From Micromonospora okii (GTDB lineage: Bacteria > Actinomycetota > Actinomycetes > Mycobacteriales > Micromonosporaceae): DNA of 64,000 bases. Location of the stretch: the NCBI RefSeq assembly GCF_020884795.1, contig NZ_BBZF01000019.1, positions 278,355-342,354 of the forward strand, given 5' to 3'. The notes under the pieces are model-generated. The model did no database searches and was not told the origin of the DNA. It worked only from the letters and a program-made list of their open reading frames with translations. Every line of letters starts with the position of its first letter. The first letter of the stretch is position 1. The translations under genes were made by a program, and so were the position numbers. Of the stretch, positions 17,275 through 25,547 are shown in pieces.

Positions 17275-18495
17275 GCGGCCGTAGCGCCTCAACACGACGA
17301 CGCTGACGGGGACGACCAGGATCATCAGCGCGCCGCAGCCGACGAGGACGGCGGGGGCACCGGCCCGGTCGAGGAGGAAGCCTCCGAGCGCGGCTCCCAG
17401 AGGGGAGGCCGTCAGGAGCACGGCGCTGCGCGCGGCCAGGACCGTGGTGAGCGAGTCGGCGGGTGCGCGCTCCTGGATCAGCGTGAGGGAGAGCGCGGAG
17501 TAGGGGCCGTAGACCAGCCCGGCGAAGGCGAAGCCGATCAGGGAGGGGAAGGCCGTCTCCGTGAGGGCGAAGGGGAGCAGGCCGAGGCCGTGGCCCGCGA
17601 TGATGCCCAGCATGGCCGGCCACAGGGGAAGCCGCCTGGCCGCGCCCAGCGCGGAAGCGCCGATGACTGCGCCGACACCGAAGGCCGCCCAGTAGGCACC
17701 GAGCAGCCCCGCGCCGGCACCGAGGTCGGAGACGAACATGGGCAGGGCGACCTCGACCGGGCCGAAGGCAAGGTTGAACACCCAGGTCACGAGGAGCAGG
17801 CCGAGGAGTTCCGGCTGACGGCGCAGGATGCCGAGCCCGCGCTGCGCCCCGCCGGTCGCCGGGGTTGCCGGTGCCTGCGGCAGGGCGGTGCGCCCGGTCC
17901 GGACGGCCAGGACGGCGAACGTGGCGGCGTCCAGGCCGATGATCCATGCCGGGGACACCACTCCCACGAGAAGGCCCGCGAGAGCGGGACCGACGATGAT
18001 GGCGCTCCACAGGCTGGTGCTGAGCATGCTGTTGGCCGCGAGGCGCTGGTCGTCGGAGAGCAGCGGGGCGAAGATCGCGTGCTTTCCGGCCTTGCCCCAG
18101 GCGTGCAGCAGCGATGAGGCGGCCAGGAGCCCGACGTACACGGCCGGGGTGAGCCACCCGGCCAGGTGCGCGAGCGGGACCGCGCCCAACAGCACGGCCC
18201 GTAGGGCGGAGTCGGTGACCAGGAGCCGTTGTGCGGGGAACCGGCGCAGCCACCTGCCCAGGACCAGCGCGCCCAACGCTCCCGGCAGGACGTAGGAGGC
18301 GACGGCGATGCCGGCCAGCGTGCCCTGGCCGCCGTCGGGCCCCAGGGTGAAGGCGAGCCACGCCACCGCGACGACGGTCATGCCGTCGCCCAGGTCGGAC
18401 AACGCGAAGACCGGCATCAGCCGCCGGAAGGTGCGGTCGGCGAAGAGGGCGCGGTAGGGGCCGGGCGTCCGGCGGGCCGGTGCTGCTGAAGACAT
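16570..18495 (-). CDS. MFS transporter with no stop codon at the expected end; frame continues antisense through gntR
   Basis: ATG 18495 begins MSSAAPARRTPGPYRALFAD, followed by a 12-segment-type major facilitator domain of the drug-exporter kind (DLGDGMTVVAVAWLAFTLG; VRTGRTALPQ loop; LTLIQERAPADSL). The membrane domain ends near VVVLRRYGRSPRR (about 17280, about 405 residues, the usual family length). No stop follows. The frame stays open for a further ~235 hydrophilic codons to 16570, wholly antisense to gntR. Either the native stop was lost, or the protein has an unusual tail. The membrane part is certain; the C-terminus is not. Confidence 0.7.
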   Translation of the reverse strand: MSSAAPARRTPGPYRALFADRTFRRLMPVFALSDLGDGMTVVAVAWLAFTLGPDGGQGTLAGIAVASYVLPGALGALVLGRWLRRFPAQRLLVTDSALRAVLLGAVPLAHLAGWLTPAVYVGLLAASSLLHAWGKAGKHAIFAPLLSDDQRLAANSMLSTSLWSAIIVGPALAGLLVGVVSPAWIIGLDAATFAVLAVRTGRTALPQAPATPATGGAQRGLGILRRQPELLGLLLVTWVFNLAFGPVEVALPMFVSDLGAGAGLLGAYWAAFGVGAVIGASALGAARRLPLWPAMLGIIAGHGLGLLPFALTETAFPSLIGFAFAGLVYGPYSALSLTLIQERAPADSLTTVLAARSAVLLTASPLGAALGGFLLDRAGAPAVLVGCGALMILVVPVSVVVLRRYGRSPRRLAVDPPADPQRQHVRADREVAVEQGRPAVAVPDLGRGDQRVPDGDAEPGGGLLVGEHGDELDLGPPHRHTGRAGQELEHVQVDADQAGGVEVPVLDAQRQVVADPGGRDLVDGEEAVDPPHLRARLHAEHPRAVSRARGPADRRVLEGRAVARGGDPVPQRRDIADGHRHPPDAVVHEGADAPGAGHHPLGGELAQHLTHGGPADLQPVGQLTLVGQLVAGAELAADELP

Positions 18496-18511
18496 GCAGG
18501 TCAGGGTCGCT

Positions 18512-18529
18512 CTTGAAGCAGGCTTGAGG
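18512..18529 (-). promoter_or_regulatory. SoxR/MerR-type operator-like site upstream of the MFS gene
   Basis: Read on the minus strand, CCTCAAG-CCTG-CTTCAAG has a left half identical to the SoxR consensus (CCTCAAG N4 CTTGAGG) and a right half matching 5 of 7. TTGACC overlapping its upstream edge would be the -35. The site ends only 16 nt before the MFS ATG, so transcription would be leaderless or nearly so. No merR-family gene lies adjacent. Confidence 0.35.
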
Positions 18530-18655
18530 TCAAGGCCGGACCGAGGATCAGGGGGCCGGGGTGGCACCGGTCCCCCGATCCGGCCGGGTGTCGGGATTTC
18601 GCGATGGCGAGTTGCCGTTCGCCGATGGCGTAGAGCCAGGCGGTAGCGTGAGTCA

Positions 18656-19192
18656 ATGCAAGATCTTGGGTCTGTGGCGTGGCCGCCTGAGCCGATCAGG
18701 ACGGAGCGGCTCGTGCTCCGCGAGTCCGAGGCGCGGGACCGTACGGCTTTCGTCGAGCTGCTGGCCTCGCCAGACGTGCACACCTACCTCGGCGGTCCTG
18801 GCCCGCGCGACGTGCTCGAGCGTGATCTGCCGGAGGTGCCCGAGCGGTGGGCCGGGAGTTTCGTCGTTGATCTGCACGGGGCGATGATCGGCCAGGTTCT
18901 GCTCAGGAGGGCATCCCGGCACCGCCCGTCCGCCGTCGGAAAGGTCGACCTCGGCTACCTGTTCCTGCCGCGAGCGTGGGGATTCGGGTATGCCGCCGAG
19001 TCCTGCACAGCGGCACTCGGTTGGTTCGCCGACGTCCTTCCCAGCGAGCCGGTGGTGCTGGCAACCCAGACCGCTAACGTCAGCTCGATGCGCCTGGCGG
19101 CGAAGTTGGGGTTCACCGAGGTCGAACGGTTCCATGCCTGGGGTGCTGAGCAGTGGCTCGGCATGCGGTCCTCGGTCACGCCATCCAGTTGA
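18656..19192 (+). CDS. GNAT family N-acetyltransferase (RimJ/RimL-like)
   Basis: 178-aa acetyltransferase, ATG 18656. It shows the RimJ/L pattern: IRTERLVLRESEARDRTAF at the N-terminus, DLGYLFLPRAWGFGYAAE containing the acetyl-CoA-binding R/Q-x-x-G-x-G/A region, and NVSSMRLAAKLGFTEVERF. Typical family length. The substrate may be a protein N-terminus, an antibiotic or a small amine; nothing nearby decides it. The gene is divergent from the MFS exporter, which could hint at a drug-resistance pair. A small GCGG-CGAAA-CCGC hairpin follows the stop. Confidence 0.85.
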   Translation: MQDLGSVAWPPEPIRTERLVLRESEARDRTAFVELLASPDVHTYLGGPGPRDVLERDLPEVPERWAGSFVVDLHGAMIGQVLLRRASRHRPSAVGKVDLGYLFLPRAWGFGYAAESCTAALGWFADVLPSEPVVLATQTANVSSMRLAAKLGFTEVERFHAWGAEQWLGMRSSVTPSS

Positions 19193-19321
19193 CTTGCGGC
19201 GAAACCGCCAGAGGAAAACCTGCACGTCCACATGCGTCGGCTGGCAAACAGAGACGCAATGCCGCCGACATGGCGTGTTTCGGGCCGGATAAAGGCGCGA
19301 TGTCGCCGGCATGGAGTCGAT

Positions 19322-19613
19322 CTAGGCTGCTCGGCCGCGCTGCCCTTGGTCGACAGCCGGGCGAAGGCCTGCGCCTGGTGCAGCCAGGGATGAAGCCGAC
19401 CGGCGCCCAGTCCAGGCCCGCCCGCCGGTCACCCTCCGCCAGGCGGAACGGGGTGCGGATGCGCAGGTACGGCCCGCGGAAGATGCCCTGCTCGGGGTGG
19501 GAAAGAAAGCCCTCGATGCCTCGGTGTACGCCGTCCTCGGTCAGGCCGAAGGTGGTGGTCAGGTACCGGGTGAGGATCCGGCGCAGGGTCTCGGCGGCGA
19601 TGGTCGGCCTCAT
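19322..19613 (-). pseudogene. 5' fragment of a DEAD/DEAH-box helicase gene, frameshifted and truncated
   Basis: ATG 19613 opens MRPTIAAETLRRILTRYLTT, followed by GIEGFLSHPEQGIFRGPYLR, RLAEGDRRAGLDWAPVGFIP. This looks like the N-terminus of a large helicase with a Q-motif. After GFIP the frame is broken; shifting by one base restores LHQAQAFARLSTKGSAAEQP, the expected helicase continuation. A single lost C would explain it. Homology stops near 19322 with no helicase core downstream, so only about 100 codons remain. The downstream sequence to 19193 shows no gene. Large helicases of this look often sit in phage-defence or restriction islands. Confidence 0.65.
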
Positions 19614-19766
19614 GAGCGGATTACCCGGGACATGCTGTGCCAGCGTCCACGATGGCTCGCCGGTCGTCCGTCCTGACTGGATAGCATGTCGGATTGGCGA
19701 CTACTCTCGGCTTGGATCATCGTTTAAGCTGCGGCGATCCGAGATTAGAGGACGGGCGAATCCGTT

Positions 19767-22079
19767 GTGACGGGCACGAACAGCGCGGGCGAACACATCT
19801 GCCGCAACTGCGGCGTGATCTGCATCCAGGACGTCGATGGATGGATTCATCCGGAGCCATGGCGGACTCTGAAGGCGCGACGAATCTGCGAGCACCCCGA
19901 TCCATTGCGCATGGCCACCGCTCAGGAAGCCAAGCGCGGCGCGATATCGGTGATCAGACGCGACCGGTGGATGAGGGAGGAGCAGCTCCAACAACTCGTC
20001 GTCGCAGAAGGCAGCCATATCGAGGCGGCGATCGTCGGCTGCTACCAGCTCCACGCGACTGCCTACGAACATCCTCGGGGCTGGGGCTATCTCGCGAGCG
20101 ACGGGCACTACGGCTTCGGAGCGACCACCACGCGACGTAAGTTCGACGGGCCGGGTGAGCTTGCCGCCGAGGTACGTGCGCTTTTCTGGGCGATCCGCAA
20201 GTTGGTGCCGGCATACCAGGTCACCCTCCTGACGGACTATCCGGAGATCGCCGCCTTGGTGGATGCCTGGCGCGTGGGCGAGGTAACGGCTGCACCGTCC
20301 GGCTACGACCGGTCGAACCGTCCCTCAGGTCGGGAAGCCAAGTTGATGTACGCCGCGCGTCGGGTACACCAGCACGCCGATCTCTTGACCGTCCGGGTGG
20401 TCGATGACTACGCGAACACCAGTCTGGGCAGAGGCGCCGACCAACTCGCCGTCCTGGGGTGGCGCTGGTCCGCCGGCGAATTGACGAAGGACGCCGCCGG
20501 AGTAGGCGGTCTTGCCGTCGCCAGCAAGACCTTGGGCGTCCATCCGATCCTCGTGCCGCGTATGGAGGCACCGCACGAGGCGGAAAGCGCCCCCGACGAC
20601 GAACCCAGGCTCGAAGACGAATCTGACACCGGAGACGAGCACCTTCCCGCTACGAACGAAAGCAACGACATGCCGAACAGCCCGTCCCGGGTCCGCCGGG
20701 AGCTTCTGATCAACGGCCGACGGGTCCGTCTCTCCGATCTGATCGCCGCCGGGCTCCTCCAGCCCGGAGCCGAGCTCGCCTACCAGCAGCGCATCGGTGA
20801 AACGCCCCACCGGGCGACCGTCACGGAGCGTGGACGGCTGAGGCTCTCTGACGGTCGCGAGTTCGACACCCCATCACGCGCCGCAGCCACGGTTGCCGAT
20901 GTCCGTGCCGTCCCCGGCTGGGCTGTCTGGCAGGTCCAGCCGGACGGCCACACGCTGCACCAACTACGGGTCAGGCTCCTCAAGGACGTCGCCGAGGAGG
21001 TGGGAGAAGACCAGGGCGAGCCGCAGGAAGAGGCGGCGGCAGCACGGCAGCGCTTTGCGGCGCTCGAGGACGCCCGAGCTGAGGCCGAGGCGGGCAGGCC
21101 TAGGGAGCTCACGGTACGTGAGTTCATCAAGCAGTGGGGGCTGGACGATCGCGACCGGACGGCGAACCTCCAGATCGACGCGGACCTGGCCAACCACGGG
21201 CTCACGACCGTGCCGGACTTCCGTGCTGTCAGCCTCGACAAGTCGATCCGGATGGTGGTCCTTCCGCAGGACGGCGGCGGCAGCACGAGCGAAACGCCGG
21301 CGGGTAGTGACGCCGGTGAGCCGACGCCGGCCGACGTCAGCGAGGAGAGCGTCGACATCGGCCTCACCCTGGGAAACCTGCTTCCAGACGACATGTCTCT
21401 GGTCTGGGTCTCCCCCACCGCATCCTTCGAGCAGGCGATCACGGCTCTGGAGGTCGATGATTTCTCACAGATCGCGGTTCTGGCTACGCCATACACGGTG
21501 GACGGCGCCGTGACGTGGGAGTCGATTGCGAAGGCGAAGCATCGGAATCCAGCAGCGACCTTCAGTGATGCCATCGACCGCAGCGCTCGCGACCGGGTCT
21601 TCGACTACGGCACCCGCCTGCTCGACGTGTTGAAGACACTGCAGCAGCACGGGTTCATCTTCGTTCGGGACGAGAAGAAGAAGATCAGCGGTATCATCAC
21701 CGCAGCCGACGTCGTTCGGAAATACGACGAGACGGCGACTCCTTTCTTCCTCATCGGCGAGATCGACCAGGAGTTGCGTCTCCTCATCCAGAACACCTTC
21801 GATGAGGAGACGGTGCGGCAGGCCTGCACCTCGGCACGGCTCTCCTTCAAAGCCTTCGACTCCATGTCCATCAGCCAGTATCAGGCCGTGCTCAACAATG
21901 AGAACTGCTGGAAGCAGCTCAGCTGGCCCCTCGACCGCCAGACCTTCATCGCCCGCCTCGACAAGCTCCGTAAGGTGCGCAACAACGTCATGCACTTCAA
22001 TCCAGACCCGGTCCGTCCCAAGGATGTCCAGAAGTTGCGAAACTTCCTCCGCTTGATTCGTCAGTACAGCGGGCGATGA
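19767..22079 (+). CDS. Multidomain protein: zinc motif, RNase H-like fold, RAMA-like domain, CBS pair, HEPN-like C-terminus
   Basis: 770-aa protein, GTG 19767, of no family I can name as a whole. Residues 12-43 hold CRNCGVIC and RICEH, a likely zinc site. About 84-250 look RNase H-like: GWGYLASDG strand, Glu in GELAAEVRALFWAI, Asp in LLTDYPEIAALVDAW and Asp in RGADQLAVLG. A Pro/Glu/Asp-rich linker follows. About 311-400 resemble a RAMA domain (RVRLSDLIAAGLLQPG, GRLRLSDGREFDTPS, PGWAVWQV). About 538-652 form a CBS pair (ASFEQAITALEVDDFSQIAV; KKISGIITAADVVRKY). The C-terminus has R738-NNVM-H743, the R-x4-H of HEPN RNases. Its stop overlaps the next ATG (ATGATGA). Domain calls are by eye. Confidence 0.72.
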   Translation: MTGTNSAGEHICRNCGVICIQDVDGWIHPEPWRTLKARRICEHPDPLRMATAQEAKRGAISVIRRDRWMREEQLQQLVVAEGSHIEAAIVGCYQLHATAYEHPRGWGYLASDGHYGFGATTTRRKFDGPGELAAEVRALFWAIRKLVPAYQVTLLTDYPEIAALVDAWRVGEVTAAPSGYDRSNRPSGREAKLMYAARRVHQHADLLTVRVVDDYANTSLGRGADQLAVLGWRWSAGELTKDAAGVGGLAVASKTLGVHPILVPRMEAPHEAESAPDDEPRLEDESDTGDEHLPATNESNDMPNSPSRVRRELLINGRRVRLSDLIAAGLLQPGAELAYQQRIGETPHRATVTERGRLRLSDGREFDTPSRAAATVADVRAVPGWAVWQVQPDGHTLHQLRVRLLKDVAEEVGEDQGEPQEEAAAARQRFAALEDARAEAEAGRPRELTVREFIKQWGLDDRDRTANLQIDADLANHGLTTVPDFRAVSLDKSIRMVVLPQDGGGSTSETPAGSDAGEPTPADVSEESVDIGLTLGNLLPDDMSLVWVSPTASFEQAITALEVDDFSQIAVLATPYTVDGAVTWESIAKAKHRNPAATFSDAIDRSARDRVFDYGTRLLDVLKTLQQHGFIFVRDEKKKISGIITAADVVRKYDETATPFFLIGEIDQELRLLIQNTFDEETVRQACTSARLSFKAFDSMSISQYQAVLNNENCWKQLSWPLDRQTFIARLDKLRKVRNNVMHFNPDPVRPKDVQKLRNFLRLIRQYSGR

Positions 22080-23035
22080 TCCACACCTTCCGGTTGAACG
22101 GCCAGCCTTACCGGCTCGACGCCGACACGGTTCGAGCCGGGCTGGCCGCCCAGGTCCGTGAGGACGTCCGGGAGCACTGGGTTGAGGTCGACGGCATCCG
22201 GTGGCCGGTGAAGCAGGCGTTCGGGGCTGCCCTGCGCCTGCCACGGGACAGGTTCACGTCGCACATCGCCCTCCGCCACCTACGCGCGGTCGGCTTCACG
22301 ACCAGCAACCTGCCCACCGGAGGCGCACAGGCCGTGGCGAGCAAACCCGACCTCGCTTCGGACCATGGGCCGAACCCGGCCGAGGCCTTTACCAGGTTGA
22401 TCGACTTCACTGGGTCGACCGATCTGACCGGAAGGATCGCCGATCTCGAGGCACGGATGGCCGGCGCAAGCCAACCGTTGGCCGCCGAGCTTGCCGACGA
22501 ATCCGGGTTGACTATGGACCTCCTCCTCGCCGCGCTGCTCGTGCGCAAGCACGCCGGCCGACTCAGCGACGTCATCCACGCCGCCGTGATCACGCAGGTC
22601 GTTCCGTTGATCCTCGAGGAGGGCGAGCGGGTGCTGCGCCGACCGTCGCTGGCGGCCGGCAACGACCCGAGCAGGCCATACGACCTGGAGACTGACCGCA
22701 GGATCGCCGAGTTCAAGATGTCAGTCTGGAAGGGCGCCGACGCGATGCGCCAGCGCGGCACGTTCGCCGACCTCGTGCATTTGGCCCTGGACGAGTCCGA
22801 ACGACAGGCCCAGCTCTACGTCGCCGGGCCGCCGGCAATCCGCTTTCTGCGCAGTTCGACGGGAACAGCGGCGTGGGCGTTGAACCGCTCGTCGCCTGTG
22901 CTGCGACGCAGGTTCGAGGAGCGGTTCGGCTCACCGGAGGTGCAGATCCGGGATTTCGTTGCCGGACCGGCCGCGCACGTCGAAATGGTCGATCTGACCG
23001 ATCTGCTGCCGGCCATCGCGCTGGCCATCGCCTGA
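22076..23035 (+). CDS. Putative PD-(D/E)XK nuclease with ScoMcrA-like N-terminal head
   Basis: 319-aa protein translationally coupled to the 770-aa gene. Residues 1-80 follow the pattern of the small head domain found before McrA-type HNH enzymes (WVEVDGIRWPVKQAFGAA, FTSHIALRHLRAVGF), which is probably DNA-contacting. The C-terminal half contains D203-LETDRRIA-E212-F-K214, a plausible PD-(D/E)XK active-site strand (xExK), then FADLVHLALDESERQAQLYV and FVAGPAAHVEMVDLTDLL. No HNH motif is seen. By inference it is a nuclease effector or a nuclease-like subunit. Its GC content is lower than that of flanking chromosome genes. Confidence 0.65.
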   Translation: MIHTFRLNGQPYRLDADTVRAGLAAQVREDVREHWVEVDGIRWPVKQAFGAALRLPRDRFTSHIALRHLRAVGFTTSNLPTGGAQAVASKPDLASDHGPNPAEAFTRLIDFTGSTDLTGRIADLEARMAGASQPLAAELADESGLTMDLLLAALLVRKHAGRLSDVIHAAVITQVVPLILEEGERVLRRPSLAAGNDPSRPYDLETDRRIAEFKMSVWKGADAMRQRGTFADLVHLALDESERQAQLYVAGPPAIRFLRSSTGTAAWALNRSSPVLRRRFEERFGSPEVQIRDFVAGPAAHVEMVDLTDLLPAIALAIA

Positions 23036-23105
23036 TGCTCGGCACTCTGCTCACTGTCGGCAATACGTCCTTGCAAAGACCTTTTCAGCTGAGCACAATG
23101 GAGTA

Positions 23106-25547
23106 ATGCGGCGACGTCAGAATCGCATTGACGGGCTTGCGCTACCCCTTTTTACCTTATGCAACGCAATGGTGAACTCCGCCATCGGCATGGTGATCAA
23201 CATCGCTACCTCCAGCTCGCCCCTGGTGAGTGGATGGACCGACAGTTTCGGCCGGATGATGATCATTGCAGCCGCGCTCACCCTACTCAGCGCCCTTCTC
23301 GTCATAATCATCGGGCGCAACCAGAGCCCAATTCAGCCAGCCGCTGACATTCCTGCGACAGACCGGACCACCATCGTGTCGGTACGGCAACGCTGGATCC
23401 TCGCCTTCGGCGCAGCCACCCTAGCGGCAGGGCTGGCGGCCTGCCTGCGGCTCGCGCCAGGTCTCGGGCGGCGTGAGCAGCTGACTGTGCTGCTTACTCT
23501 GGCTGGATTCGCCGTGGTCGCCTGGTTGGTGGCATTGTGGGCGGTGAGGGCCCGCACCAAGACGGACACTCCCACGACAAGCCCAAGCGGGGAGGCGGAC
23601 ATAACGACGAGAGCCCGCGTCCTGCAACGAGTACAGCAGTGGTGGATCACGGACGGCCTACACCGATCGCTCCAGAACGCCGTGCGCCTGGAGGTACAGC
23701 TCGACGCCCAACCGGACGCGGTAGAGGCGTACGAGGCAACCGTTGCGACTCCGCTACAGCACCTCGGCGCCCCCGAGCCGCTGCCGGAGGGCACCAGGTT
23801 GTCCGAAGTCTACGACCAGAGCAACCGCGTATTGCTGATCGGCAAGCCCGGGTCGGGAAAGACGACGCATCTACTCAAATTGACCGAAGAACTCCTGGAA
23901 CGGGCCAAGGCTGATGGCAATGTTCCGATACCGGTGGTGCTCCTGCTCTCCCGATGGCGCACGACAGAGCCCGACTTCTGCTCCTGGTCCTGCACGGAGA
24001 TCGGCGAGCGCTACGGTGTCTCGCCGCGGCAGGTACGACAGGAGCTCGACCAGGGGCGGGTGATCCTACTTCTGGACGGCCTCGACGAAGTCGACAGCGA
24101 ATACCAGGATGCGTGCGTGGAAGCAATCAACACGTTCGTCAGGGCCCCGGAGTTCGCCCGTACCGGGGTAGTGCTCACCTGTCGTACCGAAGATTACCAA
24201 CGCGGGCAGAGACTCGCCTTCGACGTAGCGCTCGCTGTGCGACCTCTGACCCGCTCTCAGATCGAACGGGCGCTGCGCAGCGCCGGGCCTGACTTGGACC
24301 CGCTACGGCACGCCAGCGATCACGACGACGCCCTGCGGGAACTGCTGACCACCCCCCTTATGCTGGGCGTGGCGACGATCGCGTACAGGGGCGCACCGGC
24401 TGCCGTGTTGCCCACTGGCGGCAGCGACACGCAACACCGCGACGTACTCTACCGGCTCTTCCTGCATCGAATGCTCGTCAGGCGACGTAGCCTGCGCAAC
24501 CTGCGGAACCTGCCCCAGCAGACGGAGTCCCCCTTCACGCCGGCCGAGGCACGGTACGCACTGATCTGGTTGGCCCGGCTGATGAGCCGTCGCAGCGAGA
24601 CCGTCTTCTACCCGGACTGGCTCACCCCGGCCTGGTTGCCCGGACGAAATCCCCTGTGGCCACTTCCGGAGCGGCGGGGCTTCGTCGCCCGGCTCGCTCG
24701 TGTCCTGGGCTGGGACCATACCAGCACCGGGTTGGTGGGTGGCGGCCTCGCCGCGCTGATCGGTGCTCTCGCCACCGCGCCGTTCGGCGCCCTCCTGGGC
24801 GGAGCACGAGGCGCACTGCTCACCGCACTGGGTGCCGCAGTGTTCTTCGGCCTCGGCATCGCCGTTACCTTCGGTGTGCTGCTGCAAGTACCCCGGCTGA
24901 ACCGACTCTTCGTACCCTTCATCGGCCGAGAGGAAGATACCGCCTATGCCACCTCGAACTGGGTCCAGTCGTTCCGCTCGATGGTGACGGGTTTCCTCTT
25001 CTGGGCGTCGTTCGGCGCCATCGCGATCGGTACGCCCGTCGCTGTCGGGGCATCCTGGCCAGCAGCGTCACTCATCGCACTGACCCTTGGCATCGGTGGT
25101 GGCATCAGCGGCGGAAGCGTTCCGGATTCCAGTAAGCCACCCGCGTCACCAGGGCAGGGGTTGCAAGCCTCCATACGCCGCTTCATCCGGATGATGGTGA
25201 CACTGCTGGCCATCGTCTTCGTACTGCTGGGCATCGTATTTATCCTGGGCGGCCCCTGGTTTACCGTCGTGGCGGCTCTTCCCATGACCATCGCGCTCAT
25301 GCTGACGGCCGGGCCCGGTCGTGCGTGGCTGCGCCACCGCGCCGTCACCTTTGGCCTCGCCCGCTCCGGTCTGCTACCCACTCGCCTTCTGGAGTTTCTC
25401 TCATACGCCGACGACCGGATCATCATGCAGCGCGTCTTCGGGGGTTATGCGTTCATCCACCGGACCCTACGTGATCACTTGGCGGAGCAGGACCCCGCTG
25501 TCGACGCGCCGGTACTGGCCAGGATCGACGGCGTGGACACCCGCTGA
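23106..25547 (+). CDS. Membrane-anchored NACHT-domain NTPase
   Basis: 813-aa protein, ATG 23106. Four N-terminal hydrophobic segments (about residues 10-33, 48-67, 95-115, 122-145) precede a NACHT module: Walker A GKPGSGKTT (246-254), Walker B LLLDGLDEV (about 321-329) with the NACHT-type extra acidic residue, then TGVVLTCRTEDY as sensor. ELLTTPLMLGVATIAY is the usual post-NACHT helix. The C-terminal third has further membrane helices (about 545-600, 630-670, 697-735) and ends with YAFIHRTLRDHLAE, a common NACHT terminus. The gene lies 70 nt behind the nuclease-like gene. Membrane-embedded NACHT proteins are known in bacteria, some antiphage; the role here is inferred. Confidence 0.83.
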   Translation: MRRRQNRIDGLALPLFTLCNAMVNSAIGMVINIATSSSPLVSGWTDSFGRMMIIAAALTLLSALLVIIIGRNQSPIQPAADIPATDRTTIVSVRQRWILAFGAATLAAGLAACLRLAPGLGRREQLTVLLTLAGFAVVAWLVALWAVRARTKTDTPTTSPSGEADITTRARVLQRVQQWWITDGLHRSLQNAVRLEVQLDAQPDAVEAYEATVATPLQHLGAPEPLPEGTRLSEVYDQSNRVLLIGKPGSGKTTHLLKLTEELLERAKADGNVPIPVVLLLSRWRTTEPDFCSWSCTEIGERYGVSPRQVRQELDQGRVILLLDGLDEVDSEYQDACVEAINTFVRAPEFARTGVVLTCRTEDYQRGQRLAFDVALAVRPLTRSQIERALRSAGPDLDPLRHASDHDDALRELLTTPLMLGVATIAYRGAPAAVLPTGGSDTQHRDVLYRLFLHRMLVRRRSLRNLRNLPQQTESPFTPAEARYALIWLARLMSRRSETVFYPDWLTPAWLPGRNPLWPLPERRGFVARLARVLGWDHTSTGLVGGGLAALIGALATAPFGALLGGARGALLTALGAAVFFGLGIAVTFGVLLQVPRLNRLFVPFIGREEDTAYATSNWVQSFRSMVTGFLFWASFGAIAIGTPVAVGASWPAASLIALTLGIGGGISGGSVPDSSKPPASPGQGLQASIRRFIRMMVTLLAIVFVLLGIVFILGGPWFTVVAALPMTIALMLTAGPGRAWLRHRAVTFGLARSGLLPTRLLEFLSYADDRIIMQRVFGGYAFIHRTLRDHLAEQDPAVDAPVLARIDGVDTR

